Shown one piece after another: positions 17,187-26,819 of a stretch of DNA of 64,000 bases. Where the stretch lies: positions 186,001-250,000 of the forward strand of contig NZ_SJKD01000011.1 of the NCBI RefSeq assembly GCF_004331485.1, in the 5' to 3' direction. This DNA comes from Kribbella capetownensis (GTDB lineage Bacteria; Actinomycetota; Actinomycetes; Propionibacteriales; Kribbellaceae). Every line of letters begins with the position of its first letter. The stretch's first letter is position 1. Made by a program: the position numbers and the translations under genes. The notes beneath the pieces are model-generated. The model searched no databases. It was not told the DNA's origin and was given only the letters and a program-made list of their open reading frames with translations.

Positions 17187-19130
17187 GTGACCCAGCACCA
17201 CCAGGACCAGCACGAGCCTGCCGCCGGTACCACGGCCGACGGCCGGATCAAGAAGCCGCGGCACAAGAAGTTCCAGACCCAGTCGTACGGCGAGCGGATG
17301 GCGGCCGACGCCGCGGCCGCTTCCCCGGCGGCCGGTGAGGTCCGGGACGACACCGCCCGCGGTGAGCGCCGGGGCGGACCCACCCAGTACTCGGACCGCG
17401 GTGTGCGCAGCTACGACCGCGCCCCGGTGAAGGGCTACCGCGCCGAGCGCGCGAACCAGCCGCGTCGCGAGGACGACCGCCCGCAGTACCGTCGCGACGA
17501 CCGCCCGACGTACAAGCGCGATGAGCGTCCCTCGTACCAGCGGGACGAGCGTCCTCGCTTCGAGGGGAACGACCGTCCGTCGTACCAGCGGGACGAGCGT
17601 CCGTCGTACAAGCGCGACGAGCGTCCGTCGTTCCAGCGCGACGAGCGTCCGCGTAACGAGCGTCCGTCGTACCAGCGCGACGAGCGTCCGCGTTTCGAGC
17701 GGAACGATCGCGGTGAGCGGCCGACGTACCGGCGCGACGACAAGCAGTACAGCAAGCGGGACGAGGTTCCGGAGGACCTCGGGACCGTTGCTCCCGACAA
17801 CCAGTTCGCCGAGCTCGGGCTCGCGCCGCGGCTGATCCAGCGGCTGGCGCGGGACGGCATCACCACGCCGTTCCCGATCCAGGCCGCGACCATCCCGGAC
17901 GCGCTGGCCGGCAAGGACGTGCTCGGCCGCGGCCAGACCGGTTCCGGCAAGACTCTCGGCTTCGGTCTGCCGACGCTGATGCGGCTGTCCGGTGGCCGGA
18001 CCGAGTCGCGGCGGCCGCGCGGGATGATCCTGGTCCCGACGCGTGAGCTCGCGATGCAGGTGCACGACGCGCTCGAGCCGCTCGCGCACGTGATGAACGT
18101 GTCGCTGAAGCTGATCGCCGGTGGCCTGCCCTACCCGAAGCAGATCGACGCGCTACGCCGTGGTGTCGACCTGCTGATCGCGACGCCGGGCCGGTTGATC
18201 GACCTGTGCGAGCAGGGTGCGGCCGACCTCGGTGCGGTGGAGATCGCCGTACTCGACGAGGCCGACCACATGTGCGACATGGGCTTCATGCCGGCGGTCA
18301 CCACGCTGCTGGACATGACCCCGGCCAGCGGCCAGCGGCTGCTGTTCTCGGCGACGCTCGACAACGACGTCGACACGATCGTGAAGACGTACCTGAAGGA
18401 TCCGGTCACGCACTCGACCGAGTCCGGCCAGGCCACGGTCACCACGATGGAGCACCACCTGCTGGTGATCGAGCCGGGGCACAAGCAGTCGCTGACGGCC
18501 GAGCTGGCCAGCCGCGACGGCCGGACCATCGTGTTCGTCCGGACCAAGCTGGGTGCCGATCGGGTCGCGACGCAGCTGCGTGACCGTGGCGTGATGGCCG
18601 CGGCGCTGCACGGCGGTCTGACCCAGGGCGCCCGGAACCGGACGCTGGACCAGTTCAAGGACGGTTCGGTACCGGTGCTCGTGGCAACCGATGTCGCGGC
18701 CCGCGGTATCCACGTCGACGACGTCGGCCTGATCGTCCAGGCGGATCCGGCGGCGGACCACAAGGACTACCTGCACCGGGCCGGCCGGACGGCACGCGCC
18801 GGTGGCAAGGGTGCGGTCGTCACGCTGGTGCTGCCGCACCAGCGGCGCGGCATGGTCCGGTTGGCCGAGTCGGCCGGCGTCGACGCCGAGCCGGTGCGCG
18901 CGCGTCCGGGCGACCAGCTGGTCACCGAGCTGACCGGCGGTAACAAGCCGTCCGGGTACCCGGTGAAGCTGCCGGCCCCGAAGCCGCAGCGCTTCGGCAA
19001 GGGCGGCGGCAAGGGTGGCAAGCGGTTCGGCAGCAGCCGGCCGGGTCGTGGCCACGACAGCCGTGGCGGCAGCGGACCGCGTCGCAGCAACGGACCCCGT
19101 CGTACTGACGGCAAGTCGTACCAGCACTGA
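17187..19130 (+). CDS. DEAD-box ATP-dependent RNA helicase
   Basis: A 647-aa RNA-unwinding protein, start GTG after a GAGAGAGA ribosome site. Residues 1-95 are basic, and about 95-195 form degenerate 8-residue repeats (DERPSYQR type). The helicase core follows: Q motif (PFPIQAATIP), motif I GQTGSGKT, motif II LDEAD, motif III FSATL, then VATDVAARGIHVDDV and HRAGRTARAG in RecA domain 2. The C-terminus is Gly/Arg/Lys-rich (GGGKGGKRFG...), an RNA-binding tail. Related helicases act in ribosome assembly, RNA decay and cold adaptation. The long structured leader suggests control at RNA level. Confidence 0.93.
   Translation: MTQHHQDQHEPAAGTTADGRIKKPRHKKFQTQSYGERMAADAAAASPAAGEVRDDTARGERRGGPTQYSDRGVRSYDRAPVKGYRAERANQPRREDDRPQYRRDDRPTYKRDERPSYQRDERPRFEGNDRPSYQRDERPSYKRDERPSFQRDERPRNERPSYQRDERPRFERNDRGERPTYRRDDKQYSKRDEVPEDLGTVAPDNQFAELGLAPRLIQRLARDGITTPFPIQAATIPDALAGKDVLGRGQTGSGKTLGFGLPTLMRLSGGRTESRRPRGMILVPTRELAMQVHDALEPLAHVMNVSLKLIAGGLPYPKQIDALRRGVDLLIATPGRLIDLCEQGAADLGAVEIAVLDEADHMCDMGFMPAVTTLLDMTPASGQRLLFSATLDNDVDTIVKTYLKDPVTHSTESGQATVTTMEHHLLVIEPGHKQSLTAELASRDGRTIVFVRTKLGADRVATQLRDRGVMAAALHGGLTQGARNRTLDQFKDGSVPVLVATDVAARGIHVDDVGLIVQADPAADHKDYLHRAGRTARAGGKGAVVTLVLPHQRRGMVRLAESAGVDAEPVRARPGDQLVTELTGGNKPSGYPVKLPAPKPQRFGKGGGKGGKRFGSSRPGRGHDSRGGSGPRRSNGPRRTDGKSYQH
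17472..17762 (+). repeat. Degenerate 24-bp in-frame tandem repeats in the helicase gene
   Basis: About eleven units of 24 bases (one or two shortened to 21) encode the octapeptide pattern D-[ED]-R-P-[ST]-[YF]-[QK]-R. Third-position and single-residue differences show the units have diverged. The result is an Arg/Asp/Tyr-rich, uncharged-on-average, low-complexity arm ahead of the helicase core, of a kind that often promotes RNA binding or phase separation (inferred). Confidence 0.85.
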
Positions 19131-19139
19131 TCCAAGCGA

Positions 19140-19178
19140 GGCCCTGATTCCCTGTGATACAAGGGGATCAGGGCCTTT
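19140..19178 (+). terminator. Rho-independent terminator of the helicase gene
   Basis: GGCCCTGAT and ATCAGGGCC are exact complements, extended inward by a T-G wobble, three C-G pairs and a T-A pair to about 14 bp, with a short loop. The right arm is followed by TTTGCT. It starts 9 bases after the helicase stop and ends just before the convergent PLP-enzyme gene, so it may serve both. Confidence 0.85.
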
Positions 19179-19179
19179 G

Positions 19180-20268
19180 CTATGTCAGGATCGCCCAGAG
19201 CCTGGCCAGGATGGCGGCGATCTCGGTGTCGTCCAGCGGGACCAGCTCGAACATCAGCTCATTGGTGTCGACGCGATCGGTCATCACGTAGATCGACGGT
19301 GACCCGGCCTCGAGTTCGGTGGCCACGCGTTTGGCGTCCGGCACCCTGAGCAGGGCTCGCGACACCTGCAGGCCGGTCGGATCCGGCACGACCTCGGCCA
19401 CGACACCGGGAATCTTGCCGGCGGCATCGGTGAACGCGACCACCTTCGCCAGTTCGTCGGCCTCCCACTTCATCCGGTCGAACGCCTGCCACTCCTCGAG
19501 TGCGGCCAGGACGCCGATGACGGCCTCCTTGGTCGGCTTCATCCCCCGGCCGATGCCTCGCTCCTGGGCGCGGACGGCCTGGACCAGCGACCAGGTCCCA
19601 GCGACCAGCCCGGCCGTGGGCGAGCCGAGGTACTTCTGCCCGCTCACCAGGACCAGGTCCGCGCCGGTCGAGAGCAGGTCCGCGATCCGCGGGAACTGAG
19701 CGGCGCCGTCGATGATCGCGGGTACGCCGCGACGATGCGCAGCACGTACTGCGGCGATCAGATCGATCGGCTCGCCTGCGGTCAGCCGGGACGAGACGAG
19801 GAACAGACAAGCGACGTCCGGTCCGTCCAGCTCCTCCTCCAGATCCCCAATGGAACAACGGGTTTCGTCTCCTGCGAGGTCCACCTGCGCACCGGCCAGC
19901 CGGATGCCCTGCAGGTTGGTGTGGCCGTAGTTGACGACGTGACAGGCCGGCAGGACGACGCGGTGGTGCAGATCCGTTGTGTCAGGCAACGCTGCGATCC
20001 GGCGTGGGTCGCCGCCGGTCATCGTGGCCGCGACCGAGAGCGTGATGCCGGCCGCGGTGCAGTGCACGACGGCACCGGCCTGCGCACCGGTGAACTGCGC
20101 GATGGCCTCGCTGGCCCGATCGCCGAGCTCGTCCATCACGAAGAATTCAGGAAGTGCCTGTGCGACGGCCGCCGCCACCCCATCGGAACTGCGCGACACC
20201 CCGAGCGGGGTGTACGTCCCCTTGGCGTTGATCACCACACTCAACCGATATCGCTCATGGATGCTCAT
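19180..20268 (-). CDS. SelA-like PLP-dependent enzyme (aminotransferase fold I)
   Basis: A 362-aa pyridoxal-phosphate enzyme of the L-seryl-tRNA(Sec) selenium transferase-like family. The Schiff-base Lys is in SGQKYLGSP and the cofactor Asp is in IDGAAQFP. The start at 20268 gives MSIHERYRLSVVINAKGTYTPLG, the usual N-terminus of this subfamily. Many short SelA-like proteins are not selenium enzymes but ammonia lyases or racemase-like enzymes acting on amino-sugar acids or amino acids. No selB, selD or tRNA-Sec is visible, which favours such a role. Substrate unknown. Confidence 0.8.
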   Translation of the reverse strand: MSIHERYRLSVVINAKGTYTPLGVSRSSDGVAAAVAQALPEFFVMDELGDRASEAIAQFTGAQAGAVVHCTAAGITLSVAATMTGGDPRRIAALPDTTDLHHRVVLPACHVVNYGHTNLQGIRLAGAQVDLAGDETRCSIGDLEEELDGPDVACLFLVSSRLTAGEPIDLIAAVRAAHRRGVPAIIDGAAQFPRIADLLSTGADLVLVSGQKYLGSPTAGLVAGTWSLVQAVRAQERGIGRGMKPTKEAVIGVLAALEEWQAFDRMKWEADELAKVVAFTDAAGKIPGVVAEVVPDPTGLQVSRALLRVPDAKRVATELEAGSPSIYVMTDRVDTNELMFELVPLDDTEIAAILARLWAILT

Positions 20269-20384
20269 GGTGCCGCTGAGCCTAGTGGTCACGCACAGCA
20301 ATTGGCGAGACCCCGAGCGCAAGATCTTGACCCGAAACCTACTAGTGAGTCATTCTCAGTTTCACTGAGCAGAGGAGGCTTCTT

Positions 20385-23300
20385 GTGCCCCGCCCCGCAC
20401 GCCGAACCCACCTTCGTACGATCACCGCCGCAGTCGCCGTCACCGCCGTGCTGGCTGCCCTACCGTCGCCGAGTCAGGCCAGGCCCGAAGCGGCCGCCGC
20501 CACACCCACCGACTATTGCGCCGGGCAATGTCGCGACATCCTTCCACCCGGTCAGAACGGCAACGCCACCTTCACGGATCTCCTTCTTTTCAAGGGATTG
20601 GGCGTCCGTCCGGCGCACTTCAGCGATTCGCTGAAGCCGTACCAGGACCTGGTCTGGAACTCGCAGGGCATCACCGACGACGGCCTTGCGCCGTACTACG
20701 ACGACGCCTCGTTCGGTGTGCAGCCGATCGACGTGGCGAGCACGATCCACCCGCGTGCGGATGTCACGATCGTGCGGGACAAGTCGCGCGGCATCCCACA
20801 CATCACCGGGACCACCCGCCAGGGCGTGATGTTCGGCTCCGGGTACGCCGGCGCCCAGGACCGGCTGTTCGTGATGGACGTGTTCCGGCATCTCGGCCGC
20901 GGCCAGCTGACTCCGTTCGCGGGTGGTGCGGCGGCGAATCGCGCGTTCGAGCAGGAGTTCTGGCGCACTGCGCCGTACACGGAAGCAGATCTGCAACGGC
21001 AGTACGACGACGCCGACGAGTTGTACGGCGCAGACGGCGTGAGGATGCAGCAGGACATCCAGGCCTGGGTCGACGGCGTGAACGACTACATCAACACCGT
21101 CGGCATCGCCTACCCCGGTGAGTACGTCGCGCTCGGCCTGGATTGGCCGACCCAGCCGTGGAAGGTGACCGACGTGGTCGCCACCGCGGCCGTGGTGGCG
21201 GGCATCTTCGGCACCGGCGGCGGCCAGGAAGTCAACTCCGCATTGGCTTTGCTCGAGGCCCAGGCGAAGTACGGCGTTGCCGAAGGCACCAAGGTCTGGG
21301 AGTCGTTCCGGTCGCAGAACGACCCGGAGGCCAGTACGACGGTGCACAACGGGACGACCTTCCCGTACGGCGAGACAGGTCCGAACCCGGCCGGTCGTGC
21401 CATGCCGGACCGCGGTTCGGTCACCCCCGAGCCCGAGGTGATCAATCAGACCGTCGCTTCGGGGAAGGCGGCGAAACCGGCACCCGCGGGTTCGGAGGCA
21501 CTGCGCGGAATCTTCGACGGTGGATTGTTCCCAGAAGGCTTTGGCAAGAAGGGGATGTCGAACGCCCTTCTCGTCTCCGGCGCGCACACCGAGAGCGGCA
21601 ATCCGGTCGCGGTCTACGGTCCACAGACCGGGTACTTCGCTCCGCAGTTGCTCATGCGTCAGGAGCTGCAGGGACCGGGAGTCAGCTCACGCGGCATCGC
21701 GTTCGCCGGCTTGAACTTCTACACCCTGATCGGCCGCGGACCGGACTACTCGTGGAGCGCTACGTCCGCCGGACAGGACATCACCGACACGTTCGCCGTA
21801 CCGCTGTGTGAGCCGGGTGGCGGAACGCCGACGAAGGACTCGCAGTACTACGAGTTCCGCGGTCAGTGCCAACCGATCGAACGGCTCGAGCGGCACAACG
21901 AGTGGTACGCCAGCCTCGGTTCGTCCGAACCGGCCGGGTCGTACACGCTGGTTGCCCTCCGCACCAAGTTCGGCATCGTCACGCACCGCGGCACGGTCGG
22001 CGGACGGCCGGTCGTGTTCACCAAGAACCGGTCGACGTACGGCAACGAGGCCGGCTCCGCGCTCGGGTTCATGCAGCTCAACGACCCGGACCGGATCCAT
22101 TCGGCGGCCGACTTCCAGAGTGCCGCCAGCAACATCGGCTACACGTTCAACTGGTTCTACACCGACAAGTCGTCGATCGCGTACTTCAACTCCGGTGACA
22201 ACCCGGTCCGCGCGGCCGGCGGCGACCCGAACCTGCCGACCTGGAGCTCGTACGAGTGGCAGGGCTGGAATCCGGCCACCAACCGCGCGACCTACACCCC
22301 GGCCACGCAGCACCCGCAGGTGGTCAACCAGGACTACCTGACCAGCTGGAACAACAAGCAGGCACCCGGGTTCTCCGCGTCGGATGGGCAGTTCGGGTAC
22401 AACTCCGTCTACCGGAGCCAGCCGCTCGACGACCGGATCAAGGCCGTCATCGACAACGGGCAGAGGTTCACCCGCGGCAAGTTGGTCGAGGCGATGGAGG
22501 ACGCCGCCACCGTCGACCTCCGTGGTGACCAGGTGCTGCCCTACCTGATCCGGGTCCTGAAGAGCGCGCCGATCACCGATCCGGCGGTGGCCGACGCGGT
22601 CGCCAAGCTCACGGCGTGGGAGGCGGCCGGCAGTCACCGCAAGACGCCCAACGCCTCGTCGAAGACCTACGACCACGCCGACGCGATCCGGATCCTGGAC
22701 GCGTGGTGGCCACTGCTGGTCCCGGCGGAGTTCAAGGACCTCGGCCCCGACTTGTACGGCGCTCTGGTCGCGAACCTGAAGATCGACGAGCGTCCGAGTG
22801 CGCAGGGATCCGCGTTCCAGAGCGGATGGTGGGGCTTCGTGCAGCGCGATCTGCGCAAGGTGCTCGGCGATCCCGTCCAGGCGCCGCAACCGGTCACGTT
22901 CTGCGGCAGTGGATCGCTGCCGGCTTGTCGGCAGGCGCTGACTGACTCTTTGCTGGCAGCAACGAAGGTCCCGGCTGCGACGACGTACCCGGCTACTGCG
23001 GACTGTGCGGCGGGAGATCAGTTCTGTGCCGATCAGATCGCGCACAACCCGATGGGCGGCATCACCCAGGACCGCATTGCCTGGGTGAACAGGCCGACGT
23101 ACCAGCAGGTGGTCGAGTTCCCGGCGCGACGCGGTGACGACGTCGGCAACCTGGCTGTGGGGAAGACGGCAACCGCCAGCAGTCACGAGACCGGGTTGTT
23201 CAACTCGCCGCCGGCGCAGGCGGTCGACGGGAAGCTGACCACGCGCTGGGCGAGCAACTGGTCCGATCCGCAGTGGCTGAAGGTTGACCTCGGCAACGAG

Positions 23301-23537
23301 CAGCCGGTCGGCCGGGTGGTGCTGCGGTGGGAGACGGCGTACGGGAAGGCGTACCGGATCGAGGCGTCGCGGGACGGGACGACCTGGCAGCAGGTGTACG
23401 CGACATCGACCGGTGACGGCGGGGAGGATGTGGTCCGGTTCGGCGCGGTTCCCGCACGGTATGTGCGGGTGACCGGGACGCAGCGGGCGACGTCGTACGG
23501 GTACTCGCTCTACGAGCTCCAAGTCTTCCGCCAATGA
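20385..23537 (+). CDS. Secreted penicillin-acylase-family Ntn hydrolase with C-terminal F5/8C domain
   Basis: A 1050-aa precursor started by GTG after GAGGAGG. A signal peptide (about 1-32) is followed by the acylase A-chain region, a linker rich in Pro/Gly, and the presumed autocleavage site at S392 in KGMSNALLVSG. That Ser becomes the N-terminal nucleophile in this family. The B chain runs to about residue 900. Residues ~918-1050 form an F5/8 type C (discoidin-like) domain that binds carbohydrate or wall. Relatives cleave amide bonds in beta-lactams, acyl-homoserine lactones or lipopeptides. The family is clear; the substrate is not. Confidence 0.88.
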   Translation: MPRPARRTHLRTITAAVAVTAVLAALPSPSQARPEAAAATPTDYCAGQCRDILPPGQNGNATFTDLLLFKGLGVRPAHFSDSLKPYQDLVWNSQGITDDGLAPYYDDASFGVQPIDVASTIHPRADVTIVRDKSRGIPHITGTTRQGVMFGSGYAGAQDRLFVMDVFRHLGRGQLTPFAGGAAANRAFEQEFWRTAPYTEADLQRQYDDADELYGADGVRMQQDIQAWVDGVNDYINTVGIAYPGEYVALGLDWPTQPWKVTDVVATAAVVAGIFGTGGGQEVNSALALLEAQAKYGVAEGTKVWESFRSQNDPEASTTVHNGTTFPYGETGPNPAGRAMPDRGSVTPEPEVINQTVASGKAAKPAPAGSEALRGIFDGGLFPEGFGKKGMSNALLVSGAHTESGNPVAVYGPQTGYFAPQLLMRQELQGPGVSSRGIAFAGLNFYTLIGRGPDYSWSATSAGQDITDTFAVPLCEPGGGTPTKDSQYYEFRGQCQPIERLERHNEWYASLGSSEPAGSYTLVALRTKFGIVTHRGTVGGRPVVFTKNRSTYGNEAGSALGFMQLNDPDRIHSAADFQSAASNIGYTFNWFYTDKSSIAYFNSGDNPVRAAGGDPNLPTWSSYEWQGWNPATNRATYTPATQHPQVVNQDYLTSWNNKQAPGFSASDGQFGYNSVYRSQPLDDRIKAVIDNGQRFTRGKLVEAMEDAATVDLRGDQVLPYLIRVLKSAPITDPAVADAVAKLTAWEAAGSHRKTPNASSKTYDHADAIRILDAWWPLLVPAEFKDLGPDLYGALVANLKIDERPSAQGSAFQSGWWGFVQRDLRKVLGDPVQAPQPVTFCGSGSLPACRQALTDSLLAATKVPAATTYPATADCAAGDQFCADQIAHNPMGGITQDRIAWVNRPTYQQVVEFPARRGDDVGNLAVGKTATASSHETGLFNSPPAQAVDGKLTTRWASNWSDPQWLKVDLGNEQPVGRVVLRWETAYGKAYRIEASRDGTTWQQVYATSTGDGGEDVVRFGAVPARYVRVTGTQRATSYGYSLYELQVFRQ

Positions 23538-23564
23538 CGACCGTGCGCCTGTCAGGATGAGGGC

Positions 23565-24158
23565 ATGAACCAGAACTTTCCTCCGAACCAGCCATACCCG
23601 CCGCAGCAGGGCTACCAGCAGGGCCCGCCGCCCGGCTACGCCCCGCCGCAGCAGCAGGGATATCAGCAGGGTCCGCCGCCGCAGGGGTACGGGCAGCAGC
23701 CCGGGTACGGACAGGCTCCTGGCAACTACCAGCCGACGCAGCAGAACGCGCCGCACGTCGCGCCGCAGGGGTCGCCGTACCCGGTGCTTGTCTCGACGAT
23801 GAACGACCTGCCCGGGTACACCGCGGACAAGGTGTTCGGCGAGGTCTTCGGGCTGACCGTGCGCAGCCGCGACTTCGGGTCGAACTTCGCGGCCGGCTTC
23901 CGGTCGCTCGGTGGCGGCGAGGTGCCGGAGTACACCCAGATGCTGGCCGAGTCGCGGCACGTCGCGGTGATGCGGATGTGCCAGATGGCCCAGCAGATGG
24001 GCGCCAACGCGATCCTCGCGATGCGGTTCGACTGCAACGAGATCGCGAACACGATGAGCGAGGTCGCCGCCTACGGTACGGCGGTCATCGTGCGGCAGGA
24101 CGAGCCGCCGCGGCCGCAGGACACCACACCCGATGAGGATGATGCGAGTGACGGCTGA
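23565..24158 (+). CDS. YbjQ/UPF0145 protein with Pro/Gln/Gly-rich N-terminus
   Basis: A 197-aa protein in two parts. Residues 1-65 are low-complexity repeats built from PPQQGYQQGPPP-like units, disordered and aromatic-rich. Residues 70-175 match the YbjQ (UPF0145) fold, recognisable in STMNDLPGYTADKVFGEVFG and GANAILAMRFD; this domain forms pentameric rings in known structures and has been called heavy-metal-binding. The last residues are acidic. Its end overlaps the start of the beta-glucosidase gene, so the two are probably co-translated, although no functional link is known. Confidence 0.82.
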   Translation: MNQNFPPNQPYPPQQGYQQGPPPGYAPPQQQGYQQGPPPQGYGQQPGYGQAPGNYQPTQQNAPHVAPQGSPYPVLVSTMNDLPGYTADKVFGEVFGLTVRSRDFGSNFAAGFRSLGGGEVPEYTQMLAESRHVAVMRMCQMAQQMGANAILAMRFDCNEIANTMSEVAAYGTAVIVRQDEPPRPQDTTPDEDDASDG

Positions 24159-25506
24159 TCTGTCTTTCGGACCCGGCTTCCGCTGGGGGGTCTCGACATC
24201 GGCGTACCAGATCGAGGGAGCCGTGGCCGAGGGCGGCCGCGGCCCCTCCACCTGGGACACCTTCTGCGCGGAGCCGGGCCGGATCCTGAACGGCGACACC
24301 GGCGAGGTCGCCTGCGACCACTACCACCGGTACGCCGAGGACGTCGCGCTGATGCGGGAACTCGGGGTGGACACGTATCGGTTCTCGTTCTCCTGGTCGC
24401 GGATCCAGCCATCGGGGACCGGGCCGGCCGTGGCCTCCGGCATGGACTTCTACGACCGGCTGATCGACACGCTGCTGGGAGCGGGGATCCAGCCGGCGCC
24501 GACGCTGTTCCACTGGGACACGCCGCAGCCACTCGAGGATGCGGGCGGGTGGCTGACCCGGGACATCTGTGATCGCTTCGCGGAGTACGCGTTGCTGCTG
24601 GCCGAGCGGTTCGCGGATCGGGTACCGATGTGGATCACCATCAACGAGCCGATGGTGCTCACGTTGATGGGCTATTCGCTCGGTGCGCACGCGCCCGGGA
24701 AGCAGTTGCTGTTCGACGCGTTGCCGGTCGCGCATCACCAGTTGCTCGCGCATGGTCGCGCAGTACAGGCGTTGCGGGCGGGCGGCGCGTCGTACATCGG
24801 GATCGCCGGCAACCATGCTCCGACCTGGACGGCCAGCGACAGCGTCGAGGACAAGGAGGCGGCCGGTCTCTACGACAATCTGATCAACTGGCTGTTCGCC
24901 GATCCGGTCCTGCTTGGTTCTTATCCGGCTGGGTTCGAGGCGGCGATGCCTGGGCCGGTTGCGGATGACCTGGCGGTGATCTCGACACCGCTGGATTGGT
25001 TCGGGATCAACCACTATTCGCCGATATGCGTCGGGGCGGCGACGGGACAGGCGGACACGGCGGCGACCGACGGGATCCTGCTGCCGCCCGGGTTGCCGTT
25101 CGAGCCGCGACAGCTGACCGGGTACCCGACCACCGACTTCGGATGGCCGGTGGTGCCGGCGGCGTTCGGCGAGCTCCTACGGACCTTCAAGGACCGGTAC
25201 GGCGATCGGCTGCCGCCCCTCTACATCACCGAGAACGGGTGTGCGATCAACGACGAACCGGTCGACGGGGTGGTGTCGGATCAGCGGCGGATCGACTACC
25301 TCGACGGGTACCTGCGGGCGTTGAAGGCGGCGATCGACGACGGGATCGACGTCCGCGGGTACTTCCAGTGGTCGCTGCTGGACAACTTCGAGTGGGCCGC
25401 CGGGTACTCGCAGCGGTTCGGGTTGGTGCACGTCGACTTCGAGACGCTGGTGCGGACGCCCAAGGCGTCGTACCACTGGTTTCGTGACGTGATCGGCCGC
25501 GGATGA
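24148..25506 (+). CDS. GH1 beta-glucosidase
   Basis: A 452-aa cytoplasmic glycoside hydrolase of family GH1 (no signal peptide). The N-terminal FRWGVSTSAYQIEGA signature is at about 11-25. Acid/base Glu is E167 in TINEP and the nucleophile is E362 in ITENG. The GTG at 24148 follows GAGGAT and gives the standard N-terminus; ATG codons at 24133 and 24142 are alternatives. The 3' end overlaps the start of an MFS transporter by 4 bases. This suggests uptake and hydrolysis of a beta-glucoside such as cellobiose. Confidence 0.92.
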   Translation: MTADLSFGPGFRWGVSTSAYQIEGAVAEGGRGPSTWDTFCAEPGRILNGDTGEVACDHYHRYAEDVALMRELGVDTYRFSFSWSRIQPSGTGPAVASGMDFYDRLIDTLLGAGIQPAPTLFHWDTPQPLEDAGGWLTRDICDRFAEYALLLAERFADRVPMWITINEPMVLTLMGYSLGAHAPGKQLLFDALPVAHHQLLAHGRAVQALRAGGASYIGIAGNHAPTWTASDSVEDKEAAGLYDNLINWLFADPVLLGSYPAGFEAAMPGPVADDLAVISTPLDWFGINHYSPICVGAATGQADTAATDGILLPPGLPFEPRQLTGYPTTDFGWPVVPAAFGELLRTFKDRYGDRLPPLYITENGCAINDEPVDGVVSDQRRIDYLDGYLRALKAAIDDGIDVRGYFQWSLLDNFEWAAGYSQRFGLVHVDFETLVRTPKASYHWFRDVIGRG

Positions 25507-26747
25507 TTCCCGAGCCCGGGGTCGTACCCGCCGCACTGGCGGAGCCGACCGTGCGGGTCCGGGCCGGGTGGACGTCGGCCGTCGTACTGGCGAACGTAGG
25601 AGTGTTCGCCGCGTGGCTCGGGCCGATCCAGGTGCTGCTGGCGCAGCAGTCAGAGGCGGTTGCTCCGGGCAACAAGGAGTTCGTGTTCGGGTTGGTGACG
25701 GGGCTCGGGGCCGCGGTGTCGGTGGTGGCCAATCCGGCGTTCGGAGCGATCTCGGATCGGACGATGTCGCGACACGGTCGGCGAGTGCCTTGGGTGCTGG
25801 CCGGGGCTGTCGGTGGAGTTGCGGGGTTGATGATCCTGGCGGACTCGCGAGCGGTCGGTTTGATGCTGCTCGGGTGGTGCCTGGTGCAGCTGTTCGGGAA
25901 CGCGTTGCTCGCGGCAATCACCGCGACGGTGCCGGATCGGGTCCCGGTCGCGCAGCGTGGGGTCGTTGGTGGGTGGGTCGCGATCTCGCAGGTGCTGGGT
26001 GCGCTGGTCGGTACTGCGCTGGCGGCCGCGTTCGGTGGGTTCGCGTTGGGGTATGTGGCGTGTGCTGTCTTCCTGTTTCTGTCGGTTGTGCCTTATCTGT
26101 TGCGTAGTGGCGATGTGCGGCTGCTGCAGCGTTCGCCGTTGGTGGTGGGGGAGTTCCTGCGGGGGTTCTGGATCAGCCCTCGCCGCTATCCGGACTTCGG
26201 GTGGGCGTGGTTGACGCGGTTCCTGTTCAACGTCGGGAACGCGTTGGGCACGTTGTATCTCTTCTACTACCTGCAGGACGAGGTGAGGATCTCGGACGCG
26301 GACACCGGCGTACTGATCCTGACCGCGATCTACAGCGTCTGCGTCCTCACCACCGCGATCAGCTTCGGCCGCTGGTCCGACCGGACCGCGCGTCGGAAGA
26401 TCTTCGTGACCTGGTCCGGCGTGGTGATGGCGGCGGCAGGCGTCGTACTCGCCGTCTGGCCGACCTGGCCCGGCGCGATCCTCGGCGCCGTGGTCCTGGG
26501 TGCCGGCTTCGGCGTCTACCTCTCGGTCGACTTCGCGCTCCTCACCGAAGTACTCCCCAACGCCCGCGACCGCGCCAAGGACCTCGGCGTCATCAACATC
26601 GCCAACTCCCTGCCCCAAGTCCTGGCCCCCGCCATAGCCGCCCCGATCGTCAGACACCTAGGCGGCTACCCGGTCCTCTACCTCCTGGCCTCCTTCGTCA
26701 CCGTCCTGGCCGGCGTACTGGTCACCAAGGTCAGGTCGGTCAGGTAG
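25503..26747 (+). CDS. MFS transporter, probably sugar uptake
   Basis: A 414-aa protein with 12 predicted membrane segments. The loop between TM2 and TM3 carries the MFS motif-A-like GAISDRTMSRHGRRVPWV, and the second half repeats it as FGRWSDRTARRKIFV. This form, SDRT..R.GRR.PW, is seen in sugar and glycoside transporters. Translational coupling with the GH1 gene (ATGA overlap) supports beta-glucoside import. Energy coupling and substrate are inferred, not shown. Confidence 0.85.
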   Translation: MIPEPGVVPAALAEPTVRVRAGWTSAVVLANVGVFAAWLGPIQVLLAQQSEAVAPGNKEFVFGLVTGLGAAVSVVANPAFGAISDRTMSRHGRRVPWVLAGAVGGVAGLMILADSRAVGLMLLGWCLVQLFGNALLAAITATVPDRVPVAQRGVVGGWVAISQVLGALVGTALAAAFGGFALGYVACAVFLFLSVVPYLLRSGDVRLLQRSPLVVGEFLRGFWISPRRYPDFGWAWLTRFLFNVGNALGTLYLFYYLQDEVRISDADTGVLILTAIYSVCVLTTAISFGRWSDRTARRKIFVTWSGVVMAAAGVVLAVWPTWPGAILGAVVLGAGFGVYLSVDFALLTEVLPNARDRAKDLGVINIANSLPQVLAPAIAAPIVRHLGGYPVLYLLASFVTVLAGVLVTKVRSVR

Positions 26748-26819
26748 CTCGCTGGCGGGTTGTTTGACCGCTGGCGCCGAAGTACCCCGCCAGCGGCAAC
26801 ATAAGCCGCCATCGACCCC

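Noticed and set aside
16957..17190. A 77-codon rightward frame over the helicase leader
   Set aside because: Arg/Ala/Pro-rich composition typical of shadow frames, and the region is dominated by hairpins.
17472..17762. Regular 24-bp units considered as a CRISPR array
   Set aside because: Units are contiguous, in frame and protein-coding, with no spacers.
24133..24158. Long overlap of the GH1 start with the YbjQ gene taken as evidence of a fusion
   Set aside because: The frames differ and GTG 24148 gives a normal 11-base overlap with a ribosome site.
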